NCBI RefSeq assembly: GCF_002154695.1
Contig: NZ_MTAV01000007.1
Coordinates: 1 to 44,943 of the forward strand
Source of the DNA: Nostoc sp. T09
GTDB taxonomy: Bacteria; Cyanobacteriota; Cyanobacteriia; Cyanobacteriales; Nostocaceae
Length of the DNA: 44,943 nucleotides
Reading direction: 5' to 3'
The notes below the pieces were generated by a model that saw nothing but the letters and a program-made list of their open reading frames with translations, had not been told where the DNA came from and made no database searches. Numbering within the stretch: position 1 is the stretch's first letter; every line of letters starts with the position of its first letter. The position numbers were made by a program, and so were the translations under genes. Shown here piece after piece: positions 16,397 through 25,538 of the stretch.

Positions 16397-16866
16397 CGCA
16401 TGAGAAATCCAAAATTGTCGTCTTAAAACAGCGCTCTTGATAGAATTTCTGACAAGTGACTGCATAATCCGCAGCATCAGAAAGACGTGGGGATGCCGTT
16501 TGCATGATGATTAGTTTACTCCAAGTCAGAACTAGTTCGCCGTCAGGCCTTCCCGGAGGTTAACTAGAGTAGCTGAGGAAGAGAGACGCAAAGATGCAGA
16601 GAATATTGCCAGTGGGCAAAGTTATTTCGGCAAACTATTAGGGATTTATATTTTTTACTCAGCACTGTTTCAAATCAAGCTGTTGGAACTAGCACGACTG
16701 GAAATTTGTCAGATGATGGGCAAGAAGTCAAAAGTCATCAATATTGAATAATGATTATGGACTATTGATGAAATTCCCAATCTGCATTATTACCCTTTTG
16801 TAACTACCCGCATTATGATCGATTCCAAGTTCTACGCGGGCGTGCTAATCAGTCACAGCGTTTTTT

Positions 16867-18294
16867 ATGAATTTAGTCTGGCAAAGATTCACGTTATCTT
16901 ATTTCACAGTCCAAGAATATTTTGCTACCAGCTACCTCCACCGATCTTTGGTGGGGCTGTTATCCTCGTGGCGACAAAGTAGTGTCTTGATCCAGTGGGG
17001 AGACACAATTGCGGTTGCCTTACTTAGTCTAGTGTATGGTCTGGCACCCTTTGTATCAACTACTTTGCTAGGGTTATTGCTGGCGGCTTGTGTAGGATTT
17101 TGGCTATTGCTGACTTTATCTGATGAAACAGCACCAACAAACGCCTCATCATTTACCCCTATTCACTTGCTGGTATTGCTCTACTGGGCAATTGCCGCAG
17201 TAGCTACAGCATTCTCACCAGTAAAAAAGGCAGCGTTAAACGATTTGGTAACTTTAACGCTATATTTGCTGCTGTTTGCTCTTTGTGCTAGGGTGCTGAG
17301 GTCGTCCCGCTTGCGGTCTTGGCTGATCACTCTCTACCTGCACGTTTCGCTAATTGTTAGTGTGTATGGGTTGCGGCAATGGTTTTTTGGTGCAACTGCA
17401 TTAGCCACTTGGGTTGACCCAGAATCGCCTCTAGCTAAGACTACAAGGGTTTACAGTTATTTAGGTAATCCGAATTTATTGGCTGGTTATCTTTTACCAG
17501 CGGTAATTTTCAGTTTGGTGGCAATTTTTGCTTGGCAAAGCTGGTTTAAGAAAGCCCTAGCGTTGACAGCATTAATTGTTAATAGTGCTTGTTTAGTTCT
17601 CACGTTTAGTCGTGGCGGCTGGATTGGTTTAGTGGCGGCAGTATTAACAGTGATGGCATTGCTTATTTATTGGTGGAGCGTGCAAATGCCTCCTTTTTGG
17701 CGCACTTGGTCATTGCCAATTATTCTGGGAGGTTTAATTGGAGTATTGCTGCTAGCGGTCATTTTTATCGAGCCTGTGCGCTTACGGGTTTTGAGTATTT
17801 TTGCCGACCGTCAAGATAGCAGTAATAATTTTCGCAGGAATGTCTGGGATGCTGTCTTCGATATGATTCGCGATCGCCCTATTTTGGGTATTGGTCCTGG
17901 TCATAATGCTTTTAATAAAATCTATCCCCTCTATCAACGCCCCCGTTATAGTGCTTTGAGTGCCTATTCGATTTTGCTAGAAATTGCTGTGGAAACTGGC
18001 TTTATTGGTTTAGCCTGCTTTCTGTGGCTAATAATCGTGACTTTTAATACAGGTTACATGCAAATAACACGACTGCGACAGTTGAGAAGCGTCGAGGGCT
18101 TTTGGCTAATTGGGGCGATCGCATCTATGGTAGGTATGCTTGCTCACGGGACTTTTGATACTGTTTGGTTTCGTCCTGAGGCTAATAGTCTGTGGTGGCT
18201 ATTAGTGGCTTTAATTGCTAGTTATTGGACACCTCTAAGTCAAAACCAGAACTTAGACTTAAGTTCCGCTACCTCTGAACCAGCAACAAACTAA
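16867..18294 (+). CDS. ictB: IctB family putative bicarbonate transporter / O-antigen ligase-like membrane protein
   Basis: A 475-aa polytopic membrane protein with ten or more hydrophobic helices and the Wzy_C/O-antigen ligase core. Family signatures are YSYLGNPNLLAGYLLP, LTFSRGGWIGL (Arg in a loop) and RNVWDAVFDMIRDRPILGIG followed by GPGHNAFN. The IctB family was named for a proposed role in inorganic carbon accumulation, but its fold is that of glycan ligases/polymerases. Its position near exopolysaccharide export genes fits a glycan role equally well. The ATG at 16867 gives the usual length. Confidence 0.9.
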   Translation: MNLVWQRFTLSYFTVQEYFATSYLHRSLVGLLSSWRQSSVLIQWGDTIAVALLSLVYGLAPFVSTTLLGLLLAACVGFWLLLTLSDETAPTNASSFTPIHLLVLLYWAIAAVATAFSPVKKAALNDLVTLTLYLLLFALCARVLRSSRLRSWLITLYLHVSLIVSVYGLRQWFFGATALATWVDPESPLAKTTRVYSYLGNPNLLAGYLLPAVIFSLVAIFAWQSWFKKALALTALIVNSACLVLTFSRGGWIGLVAAVLTVMALLIYWWSVQMPPFWRTWSLPIILGGLIGVLLLAVIFIEPVRLRVLSIFADRQDSSNNFRRNVWDAVFDMIRDRPILGIGPGHNAFNKIYPLYQRPRYSALSAYSILLEIAVETGFIGLACFLWLIIVTFNTGYMQITRLRQLRSVEGFWLIGAIASMVGMLAHGTFDTVWFRPEANSLWWLLVALIASYWTPLSQNQNLDLSSATSEPATN

Positions 18295-18300
18295 AATCTG

Positions 18301-18333
18301 TTAGTTGTCAGTAAACCCACAACTGACAACTAA
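18301..18333. terminator. Bidirectional hairpin between convergent ictB and WGxxGxxG gene
   Basis: TTAGTTGTCAGT pairs perfectly with ACTGACAACTAA (12 bp, 9-base loop) just after the ictB stop and before the end of the convergent gene. There is no T run. Confidence 0.65.
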
Positions 18334-18362
18334 CTCCGTGATAATTATTAATTGCTTAGTCT

Positions 18363-18638
18363 CTATAATCTAGTAGCCCCTGGGGTATTGGGATCTCGAT
18401 AACGGGTTGGTTCGTCATCACGCTTTTTACCTGTCAAGCCAGCCAGACCTAATAAACCAATTAATCCCAGCCAACCCCAATCAAAATCATTGCGCTCGTA
18501 GGTTGTTGTGCTTGGGGTAGTGCGGGTTCCAGAGTCAGTAGTAGTACTTTGGGCATGTACAGGTAGAGTTAAGGACAAAATTGCCATACTCAAGCTCAGA
18601 ACGCCAGTGCTCATCACTTTGGTGAAATTGCGTGTCAT
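18363..18638 (-). CDS. Small secreted protein with WGxxGxxG tail motif (91 aa)
   Basis: A signal peptide occupies about residues 1-29 (LSLSMAILSLTLPVHAQ). A Thr/Ser-rich linker (QSTTTDSGTRTTPSTTT) follows, then DFDWGWLGLIGLLGLAGLTG (about 52-71), which contains WGxxGxxG in a short hydrophobic helix directly followed by basic KKRDD, and a polar tail. This signal-linker-motif-helix-basic order resembles sorting signals such as PEP-CTERM and GlyGly-CTERM. I recall small cyanobacterial proteins named for this WGxxGxxG motif. The enzyme recognising it is unknown. A good ribosome-binding site, GAGGAAC, precedes the ATG. Confidence 0.8.
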   Translation of the reverse strand: MTRNFTKVMSTGVLSLSMAILSLTLPVHAQSTTTDSGTRTTPSTTTYERNDFDWGWLGLIGLLGLAGLTGKKRDDEPTRYRDPNTPGATRL

Positions 18639-18816
18639 GGTGAAAGTTCCTCATCCCTTCCTAGATTACTTATCACTTTACCGAGTTTAAGAAATAACAA
18701 AATCAATCTATGGCGATAAAATCGGCTTTTTCTTAACTCTGACTGAGGGTAGACAACCAAGCTTTTTGCTTCAATGAATTTCTGACTCTAGTGTGGTAAT
18801 TTAGCCAAAATAATGC

Positions 18817-19284
18817 CTAATAATTTTTTATTGCCCGTTGCATATCGCGTTGATCTTGGCGTTTTTTCAGGTCTTCTCGCTTATCGTGGAGCTTTTTACC
18901 TTTACCAAGGGCTATACTTACTTTCACCCGACCACGTTTGAAGTACATCTTTAAAGGAACTAAAGTCAAACCCTGCTGTTCCACTTTGCCAATTAGCTTG
19001 CGGATTTCCTGGCGATGCAGTAACAGCTTACGCGTCCGCCGTGGTTCATGATTAAAATATTGACCGCTGGCAGTGTAAGGTGAAATATGCACGTTGATTA
19101 ACCATGCTTCGCCATTACGAATTAAAGCATAGCCATCTTGGAGATTGACTTTACCTGCACGAATCGATTTAACCTCTGTTCCTGTCAGCTGAATTCCGGC
19201 TTCGTAGGTTTCCAGGATTTCATACAAATAACGGGCTTGTCGATTGTCGCTAATTACTTTGAAACCTTCGCTTTTGTCACTCAT
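18817..19284 (-). CDS. smpB: SsrA-binding protein SmpB
   Basis: A 155-aa tmRNA-binding protein that delivers tmRNA to stalled ribosomes. Diagnostic segments are YLYEILETYEAGIQLTGTEV (about 20-39), SIRAGKVNLQDGYA and GKGKKLHDKREDLKKRQDQR near the basic C-terminal tail that enters the decoding centre. The length and ends match the family. It stands alone; no tmRNA gene is seen in the window. Confidence 0.97.
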   Translation of the reverse strand: MSDKSEGFKVISDNRQARYLYEILETYEAGIQLTGTEVKSIRAGKVNLQDGYALIRNGEAWLINVHISPYTASGQYFNHEPRRTRKLLLHRQEIRKLIGKVEQQGLTLVPLKMYFKRGRVKVSIALGKGKKLHDKREDLKKRQDQRDMQRAIKNY

Positions 19285-19760
19285 TGAAAATTGTGTGTAC
19301 TTAAAATGTGCTTAAAAAACGTTTGAGTCCGTAGAAGAATTTATTGAGGCTATATTAAACTACTATAAATGGTTACTCTAGGTATGAGACTTATCTTCGT
19401 AATTTAGCTTTTTCAAGTTCTCAAGGAAATTTTTCCAGCAAATTTTCCCTCAAATAGACCCTTGATCAAGTAGATTTTAATTTACAGTAGGGTAAAAGAT
19501 TACTCTATCGTTTTGGTTAGTTGTTATGAATTACAACATTATCTACATTTGCCAAGCACTAGGATGGGTGCCTGCGTTAAAATTTATTAACAATTTCTAA
19601 AGAATTAAGATTTTCTTTATAAATCAGTCCTGAGGCAGTAATTAGCTGGTAATCCTGTCATAGTATGAAACATAAGAGCACATCATTCTTGCCTGTGTTC
19701 ACTAATAGTGCTCAAACAAGCCAATTTGTTAGTAAAAAAAATGCTAGGGGTGTACTGTCC
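19285..19760. other. Intergenic region between smpB and the response regulator
   Basis: About 475 bases between divergent genes. An in-frame ATG at 19665 could extend the response regulator by 32 residues, but the extra segment does not resemble a domain and has no ribosome-binding site. I see nothing else firm here. Confidence 0.5.
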
Positions 19761-20444
19761 ATGCCCTTGACAATCCTTATAGTGGATGACGATTTGGGCA
19801 CTCGTCTGTCTATTAGCGATTATCTTGAACTGTCTGGTTACTCAGTGATTACGGCGAATGATGGTCAAGAGGCTTTGGCGATGGTTGAGGAGTACCATCC
19901 TGATTTGATTGTCACTGATATTGTTATGCCAAGAATGAATGGCTATGAATTAGTGCGCCGGGTGCGTCAACAAGCAGAGTTCCGTTTACTACCTGTAATT
20001 TTATTAACAGCACGGACCAAGACTCAAGAACGAATTCTGGGCTACCAGTCAGGTTGCGATTTATATTTGCCTAAACCTTTTGAATTAGAAGAGCTAGCAG
20101 CAGCTATTCGTAATCTTCTGGAGCGATCGCAAATTATTCAATCAGAATATCGTTTTTCTCATCAAGAAAACTTGGGCAATTCCAGCCAAACAAAAACGGC
20201 GGAAGCACATTCTTCAGAAATTACTCAGATTCAGAAATCTCAAATGCTCTCATCCTTGACTTCCAGAGAACAGGAAGTGCTAGAACTGTTAACGCATGGC
20301 CTTTCTAATGCCGACATGGGTCAACAGCTACATCTGAGTGCGCGTACAGTAGAAAAGTACGTTAGTAGCTTATTGAGAAAAACAGCCACCAATAACCGAG
20401 CTGAACTGGTTCGTTTTGCAATGAAGCATGGTTTAGTAGAATAA
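19761..20444 (+). CDS. NarL/LuxR-type response regulator
   Basis: About 227 aa from the ATG at 19761, which follows AGGGGT. The receiver domain (1-120) has the acidic pair in LIVDDD, the phospho-acceptor Asp in IVTDIVMPRMNG (about residue 55), Thr in LLTART and Lys in LPKPFE. A linker follows, then a LuxR-type helix-turn-helix (SSLTSREQEVLELLTHGLSN and LSARTVEKYVSSLLRK). It should bind DNA on phosphorylation. No cognate kinase is adjacent; the only kinase-like gene nearby (14.7 kb) lacks its His. It might correspond to the Ycf29/Rre1 group, which I could not confirm. Confidence 0.9.
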   Translation: MPLTILIVDDDLGTRLSISDYLELSGYSVITANDGQEALAMVEEYHPDLIVTDIVMPRMNGYELVRRVRQQAEFRLLPVILLTARTKTQERILGYQSGCDLYLPKPFELEELAAAIRNLLERSQIIQSEYRFSHQENLGNSSQTKTAEAHSSEITQIQKSQMLSSLTSREQEVLELLTHGLSNADMGQQLHLSARTVEKYVSSLLRKTATNNRAELVRFAMKHGLVE

Positions 20445-20551
20445 TATAACCAGATACTGAGTCATCACTGTACTGACTATAAAGTTAGCTTTTTACACAG
20501 TACATAACGAGCCAGAGCAAGTTATACCGATTCAAAAAATCTTTACAACAT

Positions 20552-20603
20552 AACAGATACTTTGTAGAGACGTTAGATTTAACATCTCTACAAAGTATCT
20601 GTT
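20552..20603. repeat. Long perfect inverted repeat after the response regulator
   Basis: AACAGATACTTTGTAGAGA (20552-20570) pairs perfectly over 19 bp with TCTCTACAAAGTATCTGTT (20585-20603); the loop contains a further GTTA/TAAC pairing. The core GTAGAGACGTT resembles a palindromic repeat widely scattered in filamentous cyanobacteria. A T-rich run (TTCTTTTTT) follows, so it may also terminate transcription between the convergent response regulator and phosphatase genes. Confidence 0.8.
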
Positions 20604-20723
20604 GCGTTCTTTTTTGCAATTAATCTGGCTTTAATCCAAGAAAAAATTTTTTCCCTCAATTCAAAGCCAAGGAGAAAACATCTTAGTTAAACCCCTCAGT
20701 TTCTTGCTTAAGTCACTCAATAC

Positions 20724-21209
20724 TCACGTTCTTAATTGCTGACTAATAATATTTTGCAGCAGACCCTCACAAGCATCGACTAAAAGATCGATCACTTGAT
20801 TAAATCCTTCTGGACCACCATAGTAGGGATCGGGAACTTCTTTGAGAGTATGCTTAGAACAATAGCCACACATTAAACGGACTTTTTCGCGATCGTGCTG
20901 AGTTGGATCTAGAATCAGGATATGGTGATAATTTTGGCGATCCATTGCCAAAATCAAGTCAAAATCTTGAAAGTCCGATTTATGAAACTGGCGGGCTTGA
21001 CCTCGCAGTTTGATTCCCAACTTTTTAGCCGCTGCGACACTCATGCGGCGGTCAGGTGGACTACCAATGTGATAACTAGATGTACCAGCAGAGTCACAGA
21101 CAATACTATTGCTTAAGCCAGCCTGCTCAATCAAATGATTCATAATATTTTCTGCCGATGGCGAGCGACAGATATTACCCAGGCAGACAAAAAGTAGTTT
21201 GTAAGGCAT
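20724..21209 (-). CDS. Low-molecular-weight protein tyrosine phosphatase
   Basis: A 161-aa enzyme of the classical LMW-PTP fold. The P-loop CLGNICRSP holds the nucleophile Cys9 and Arg15 near the N-terminus, and the general-acid Asp lies in VPDPYYGG (about residue 126). DLILAMDRQNY is also conserved. It removes phosphate from tyrosines or small molecules. Bacterial members often oppose Wzc-type kinases, but this gene is 12 kb from the Wzc-like gene, so a link is only conjecture. The ATG gives the normal length. Confidence 0.95.
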   Translation of the reverse strand: MPYKLLFVCLGNICRSPSAENIMNHLIEQAGLSNSIVCDSAGTSSYHIGSPPDRRMSVAAAKKLGIKLRGQARQFHKSDFQDFDLILAMDRQNYHHILILDPTQHDREKVRLMCGYCSKHTLKEVPDPYYGGPEGFNQVIDLLVDACEGLLQNIISQQLRT

Positions 21210-21227
21210 TACTATTTCGCTTCGCTA

Positions 21228-21293
21228 AGTCAAAAGTCAAGAGTCCAAAGTCAAAAGTAATTCATTTTGACTCTTGACTCTTGACTTTTAACT
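21228..21293 (-). terminator. Repeat-derived hairpin downstream of ybaB
   Basis: AGTCAAAAGTCAAGAGTC pairs with GACTCTTGACTTTTAACT (one mismatch in 18), with the right arm reaching the ybaB stop codon. It is built from AAGTCAAAAGTC/GACTCTT tandem units and could separate ybaB from the phosphatase gene. Confidence 0.6.
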
Positions 21294-21639
21294 AAAATCC
21301 AGGAAGTTCTAGTCCACTGGTCAAATCTTCCATGCGTTCCCGCATTGTAGCTGTGGACTTGTTGTAGGCGTCTTTCATTGCTACTGTCACCAGGTCGGAC
21401 AGTACATCTGCACCTTCTCCTAGAGCTTCTGGAGAAATTTCCACTCGTTTGGGTTCTTGGTTGCCACTGACAATTACCTTGATCAGACCACCGCCAGACT
21501 CTCCTTGAATCTCCATTTGCTCCAATTCTTCTTGGAGCCGCTTTGCGCCTTCTTGAACTTGCTGCGCTTTTTTGAAAGCTTCGGCCAGTTCTTTCATTTT
21601 TCCCAAGCCAAAGCCAAAACCCTGTCCTTTACCTGTCAT
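21292..21639 (-). CDS. YbaB/EbfC family nucleoid-associated protein
   Basis: A 115-aa DNA-binding dimer of the YbaB/EbfC family. It has an N-terminal helix rich in Gln/Glu ([20 protein letters not shown]), the strand region [20 protein letters not shown] and the conserved C-terminal [13 protein letters not shown]. The Gly-rich start ([13 protein letters not shown]) is common in cyanobacterial members. In most bacteria it follows dnaX; here it follows murC-murB on the same strand with a 160-base gap. Confidence 0.95.
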   Translation of the reverse strand: MTGKGQGFGFGLGKMKELAEAFKKAQQVQEGAKRLQEELEQMEIQGESGGGLIKVIVSGNQEPKRVEISPEALGEGADVLSDLVTVAMKDAYNKSTATMRERMEDLTSGLELPGF

Positions 21640-21800
21640 AATAGATAGTCCGCGTGTGCGTTCAATAACAAATCAAATTCAATTATAGATGCGGTAGGCA
21701 AATTGCCTCTTTTTTTACTCATAATTAATGCATTGGAGAATTGATAAAGCAATAAGTCAGCATTGACTGCTGAGCGCTGCGATCGCAAGTTTCCACAAGC

Positions 21801-22799
21801 TCAACAAGCGAGCTGAAACTCTCCGAGCATTTTAACTTCTGGCTCTAACCAAATGGACCAGCGGTCTTGCACCTGGTGCTGAATATGACGGATGAGACAA
21901 AAGATATCGCTAGCTTTTGCGCCACCACGGTTAAGGATAAAATTGGCATGGAGTTGTGCTACTTGCGCTCCACCAATTTGGAAGCCTTTTAACCCAGTTT
22001 GCTCAATTAACCAGCCAGCAGAGTAGGGTTTGGGATTGCGAAAAACACTGCCGCAACTAGGAAAATTATAGGGTTGGGTAGTCAATCGGTGCTGTTTATG
22101 TTGCTTGGTTGCTGCTAAAACTTTCGCTGGATCTGCTCCTGGACGAAGTTGGAAGGTCGCTTGGGTAACTATACGATCTCTACCTTGCAATAGTGAAGTT
22201 CGGTAAGTATAACCTAACTCCGCAGGTGTGAGAGTTTCTAAGGTCCCATCAGGTGAAAGTACCTGAGCGCTGACCAACATATCTGCGGTACAGCTATTGT
22301 GTGCGCCTGCATTCATCACAACAGCACCCCCAACAGTTCCGGGGATACCGACAGCCCATTCTAGTCCTTCCCACCCCAAATCTGCTGCTGCCCACGCCAA
22401 GCTAGGAATTGATTCGCCAGCAGCGACGGTTAATTGTCCTGTTTCTGGCTCAAAATGACTATATCGGAGATGACGAGTTGCAATCACTAAACCCGGTAAA
22501 CCGCGATCGCTCACCAACAAGTTAGAACCTGCACCTAGTACTGTTACTGAGATGCCACGTTCTTTTGCATACTTCAAGCCAGCTTGTAATGCTTCCAAGT
22601 TGCGGGGGGCAATGTACCATTGTGCTGCTCCACCCACTCTATAGGAGGTATACGCTGACAACGAAGCTTGGGACTTGATCGCACAATCAGTGCCAGGTAA
22701 ATAAATTACCGGGCTTTCGACGGAATTAGCTGTTTCCTGTTTCTCTGTAGTCAATGTAGAAACTGTGCAGACGTTGCCATCTGCCTGGGAGATTATCAT
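21801..22799 (-). CDS. murB: UDP-N-acetylenolpyruvoylglucosamine reductase MurB
   Basis: A 332-aa FAD enzyme that reduces UDP-GlcNAc-enolpyruvate to UDP-MurNAc in peptidoglycan synthesis. FAD-binding signatures are [25 protein letters not shown] and [17 protein letters not shown]. The catalytic Ser lies in [11 protein letters not shown] and the final Glu in [10 protein letters not shown]. An extra ~30-residue N-terminal segment precedes the domain. It is immediately downstream of murC, the next step in the pathway, with a 132-base gap, forming a murC-murB pair. Confidence 0.97.
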   Translation of the reverse strand: MIISQADGNVCTVSTLTTEKQETANSVESPVIYLPGTDCAIKSQASLSAYTSYRVGGAAQWYIAPRNLEALQAGLKYAKERGISVTVLGAGSNLLVSDRGLPGLVIATRHLRYSHFEPETGQLTVAAGESIPSLAWAAADLGWEGLEWAVGIPGTVGGAVVMNAGAHNSCTADMLVSAQVLSPDGTLETLTPAELGYTYRTSLLQGRDRIVTQATFQLRPGADPAKVLAATKQHKQHRLTTQPYNFPSCGSVFRNPKPYSAGWLIEQTGLKGFQIGGAQVAQLHANFILNRGGAKASDIFCLIRHIQHQVQDRWSIWLEPEVKMLGEFQLAC

Positions 22800-22931
22800 C
22801 TTTAGATCGATTTAGAGAAATTTTTACATTTATCTGCCGTAACAATACGGCCGTACTATGAAATTTTTATGAAACTGTGACAAATTAAATAGACACTTGT
22901 TTCAAGAATGAAACTTCGTCAGTGTTATCAC

Positions 22932-24392
22932 TTAAGATGTAGCTTTTGCTGGTTCGCAAAGTGTAGCAATTATTTCTGGAATTGTTTGATTCAAGTTTCC
23001 AGCACCGAGAAATAGTGCTAAGTCGCCTGGACGCAATGTTTTAAGTAAGAATTCGCTTACTGAAGGCAAGGTTGGTTGATAAACAACCTGTGGGTGGTGT
23101 TTGGTAATTGCCTCTGCTAATAGTTCACCGCTAACTTGCCCTAAATTGGGTTCTCCTGCACTGTAAATATCAGTCAGCACAACCAAATCAGCATGAGTAA
23201 AAGATTCAGCAAATTCTTCTAAAAATGTCAGTGTCCGACTATAGCGGTGGGGCTGGAAAATAGCCACAACTCTTTGCCCTGGTCTAGCTTGGAGACGTGC
23301 CGCAGCTAAAGTAGCGCGAATTTCACTAGGATGATGGGCATAGTCATCAATGAAAGTAATACCATCGACTTCACCTCGAAACTCAAAGCGTCGTCTTGCG
23401 CCTTCAAAGGTGGCAATACCCTTGGCAATTTCTCCAAATTCTAAGCCCAATAATCGACCTACTGCTACAGCTGCTAAAGCATTGCTTAGGTTATGCCGAC
23501 TAAGTAGGCGCAAATTCAACATGCCTAAAGCTTTACCTTTTTCCCAAACTAGAGCTGTAGTCCCATCAGCACGATAGTCAATATTAGTGACACTATAGTC
23601 AGCGTTGCTATCTGGATGTAGGCTGTAGGTGATTGTTGGTTTTAGGCGATCGCGTACTGTTGCACAATCGATGCTACCTACCAATGTCTGACAACCTTGA
23701 GCAAACTCTTGAAAGATATCAACGACTTCTTCTAATGTTTCATAGTGATCGGGATGATCGAGTTCAATATTGGTGATTATGCCAATTGCTGGGGCATGTT
23801 TTACCAAAGAACCATCTGATTCATCTGCTTCAGCTACAAGATACCTACTTTCTCCTAATCTGGCATTACCTTCCCAAGCATTAACTTCGCCACCCACGAG
23901 AATGGTTGGATCTAAACCAGCTTTTAATAGCATATAGCCAATCATACTACTGGTTGTAGTTTTTCCGTGGGTTCCAGCAACTGCAATGCTGTAATAATCG
24001 GCAATTAACGCAGCTAGTACATCTGAACGATGCCAAATTGGGCAACCCAATTCTAGAGCTGCTTTATATTCTAAATTAGTCGTGTTAATTGCTGTTGAAC
24101 AAATTACTTGAGGCAGTGTTGAGTTAGCAGCACTATGCAATTCTGCTTGTGAGTTTAATGCTACTCCAGAGGTTACTCGAGGGCGAAAGAATTCAAGATT
24201 GCTTGCTTCTTGTCTACTAAAAATATGAGTCCCGATAGATTCTAACTTTCGCGTAATGTGGTTTGGACGAAGATCCGAACCTGATACTGGCAATTGACGT
24301 TTGGCGAGAACATATGCCAGAGCAGACATACCTATACCGCCAATCCCAATGAAATGAAATGGTCTACCGCTAAAATCTACTGAATTATTCAT
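22932..24392 (-). CDS. murC: UDP-N-acetylmuramate--L-alanine ligase MurC
   Basis: A 486-aa Mur ligase. It has an N-terminal UDP-binding Rossmann motif FIGIGGIGMSALAYVL (about 14-29), the ATP loop AVAGTHGKTTTSSMIGY (about 138-154), the ligase motif IVTNIELDHPDHY-like IGIITNIELDHPDHYE, and FIDDYAHHPSEI in the C-terminal domain. It adds L-Ala to UDP-MurNAc in the cytoplasm. Start ATG and length are standard. It heads the murC-murB pair. Confidence 0.97.
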   Translation of the reverse strand: MNNSVDFSGRPFHFIGIGGIGMSALAYVLAKRQLPVSGSDLRPNHITRKLESIGTHIFSRQEASNLEFFRPRVTSGVALNSQAELHSAANSTLPQVICSTAINTTNLEYKAALELGCPIWHRSDVLAALIADYYSIAVAGTHGKTTTSSMIGYMLLKAGLDPTILVGGEVNAWEGNARLGESRYLVAEADESDGSLVKHAPAIGIITNIELDHPDHYETLEEVVDIFQEFAQGCQTLVGSIDCATVRDRLKPTITYSLHPDSNADYSVTNIDYRADGTTALVWEKGKALGMLNLRLLSRHNLSNALAAVAVGRLLGLEFGEIAKGIATFEGARRRFEFRGEVDGITFIDDYAHHPSEIRATLAAARLQARPGQRVVAIFQPHRYSRTLTFLEEFAESFTHADLVVLTDIYSAGEPNLGQVSGELLAEAITKHHPQVVYQPTLPSVSEFLLKTLRPGDLALFLGAGNLNQTIPEIIATLCEPAKATS

Positions 24393-24664
24393 TGATTACT
24401 CCTCTTACACCACACCACACCATAATCACAAATGACACGCGTATCATAACAGGAATTGGATTTTTACTGTAACTACTCCTGTATGTATTTAATTTTTGAA
24501 GTTTCGTTGATTTTCCTCCTCTTGTTTTTTGCTTCAGAATGATTTTACCTTTGTTAGAGGTTTTTGCTATTTCTGAACTGTATCTTATGATTATTCGGAA
24601 AATTTCTGCCACATCGGGAAAGAAATTCTTGTAATGAGAAACACATATTTTGATGTCCTTACTG

Positions 24665-24782
24665 GAATTGGCTACAATACTCTGTTTCTATTGAAACTGC
24701 TTTTAAATTAGATAAAGCCTAGGGGCGAATTGACTACAATAGTACATTGATAGTGAAATGTTTTTGAAATTGAATAAAAGCC
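24665..24782 (+). promoter_or_regulatory. Duplicated promoter-like unit upstream of nadD
   Basis: Two imperfect direct copies of a ~55-base unit end 12 bases before the nadD start: 24665-24719 and 24727-24782. Both begin GAATTG(G/A)CTACAATA and end GATAAAGCC / GAATAAAAGCC. Each contains TACAAT, a good -10 element. The rest of the 24393-24794 gap between divergent murC and nadD shows no gene. Confidence 0.55.
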
Positions 24783-24794
24783 CGATCTAACTGG

Positions 24795-25412
24795 ATGCAG
24801 CAATTAGCAATTTTTGGTGGCACATTTGATCCAATTCATTGGGGACACTTACTTATAGCCGAGACAGCTTTGCATCAAGTACCTGTAAAACAGATAATTT
24901 GGGTGCCATCGCTAAATCCTCCACATAAACAGGCGGCTTCATTTGAGCATCGCTTAGAAATGCTAAAACAAGCTACAAAAGATAACCCCGCCTTTAGTGT
25001 TTCACTAATTGAGGCAAATCGCCCTGGAACATCCTATGCCATCAATACCCTAATCGATTTATGTGCTGCTTATCCTAATACTCGCTGGTACTGGATTGTT
25101 GGCTTGGATGCTTTCCAAACCTTGCCCCATTGGTACCGTGGGCACGAACTAGCTCAAATGTGTGATTGGTTAATTGCACCCCGACTCCTAGGTGGTGAGA
25201 CTATAGCTCAAAGTGAGTTAATCTGCAAGCAAGTAGAGCAACATTTGACAAATCAGTCTGTGATCATTCGCTGGCAATTACTGCATATACCTTTAGTTGG
25301 AGTTTCGTCAAGTCTAATTCGCCAATTAATCAACGTACGCCAATCTATTCGATATTTAGTTGCGGAGCCGGTAAGGCTGTACATCGCCGCCCACAACCTT
25401 TACTCAAAGTAA
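24795..25412 (+). CDS. nadD: Nicotinate-nucleotide adenylyltransferase NadD
   Basis: A 205-aa nucleotidyltransferase of NAD synthesis. It begins MQQLAIFGGTFDPIHWGHLL, with the GGTFDPIH.GH nucleotide-binding motif at residues 8-18. WVPSLNPPHKQ and the C-terminal GVSSSLIRQ motif complete the family pattern. A possible alternative is a NUDIX-partner adenylyltransferase, but size and motifs fit NadD. The promoter region is duplicated. It precedes gap2 by about 125 bases on the same strand. Confidence 0.93.
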   Translation: MQQLAIFGGTFDPIHWGHLLIAETALHQVPVKQIIWVPSLNPPHKQAASFEHRLEMLKQATKDNPAFSVSLIEANRPGTSYAINTLIDLCAAYPNTRWYWIVGLDAFQTLPHWYRGHELAQMCDWLIAPRLLGGETIAQSELICKQVEQHLTNQSVIIRWQLLHIPLVGVSSSLIRQLINVRQSIRYLVAEPVRLYIAAHNLYSK

Positions 25413-25538
25413 ATCTGAATAAATTATGTGTTTTTTTCCGGAACTAACACTTTATGGTTATTAATGCTCCCCCCCTTTGCGATATGATTGGGGTCAACGA
25501 TATAAACATATAGGCATAAATACAGAGGGCAAGACACT

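Noticed and set aside
6836-18638. PEP-CTERM substrate of the exosortase
   Set aside because: No protein in the window has the PEP motif plus helix and basic tail; the 91-aa protein has WGxxGxxG instead.
24385-24612. Minus-strand 75-aa ORF upstream of murC
   Set aside because: It overlaps the murC start, is Lys/Ser-rich without a family, and has no clear start context.
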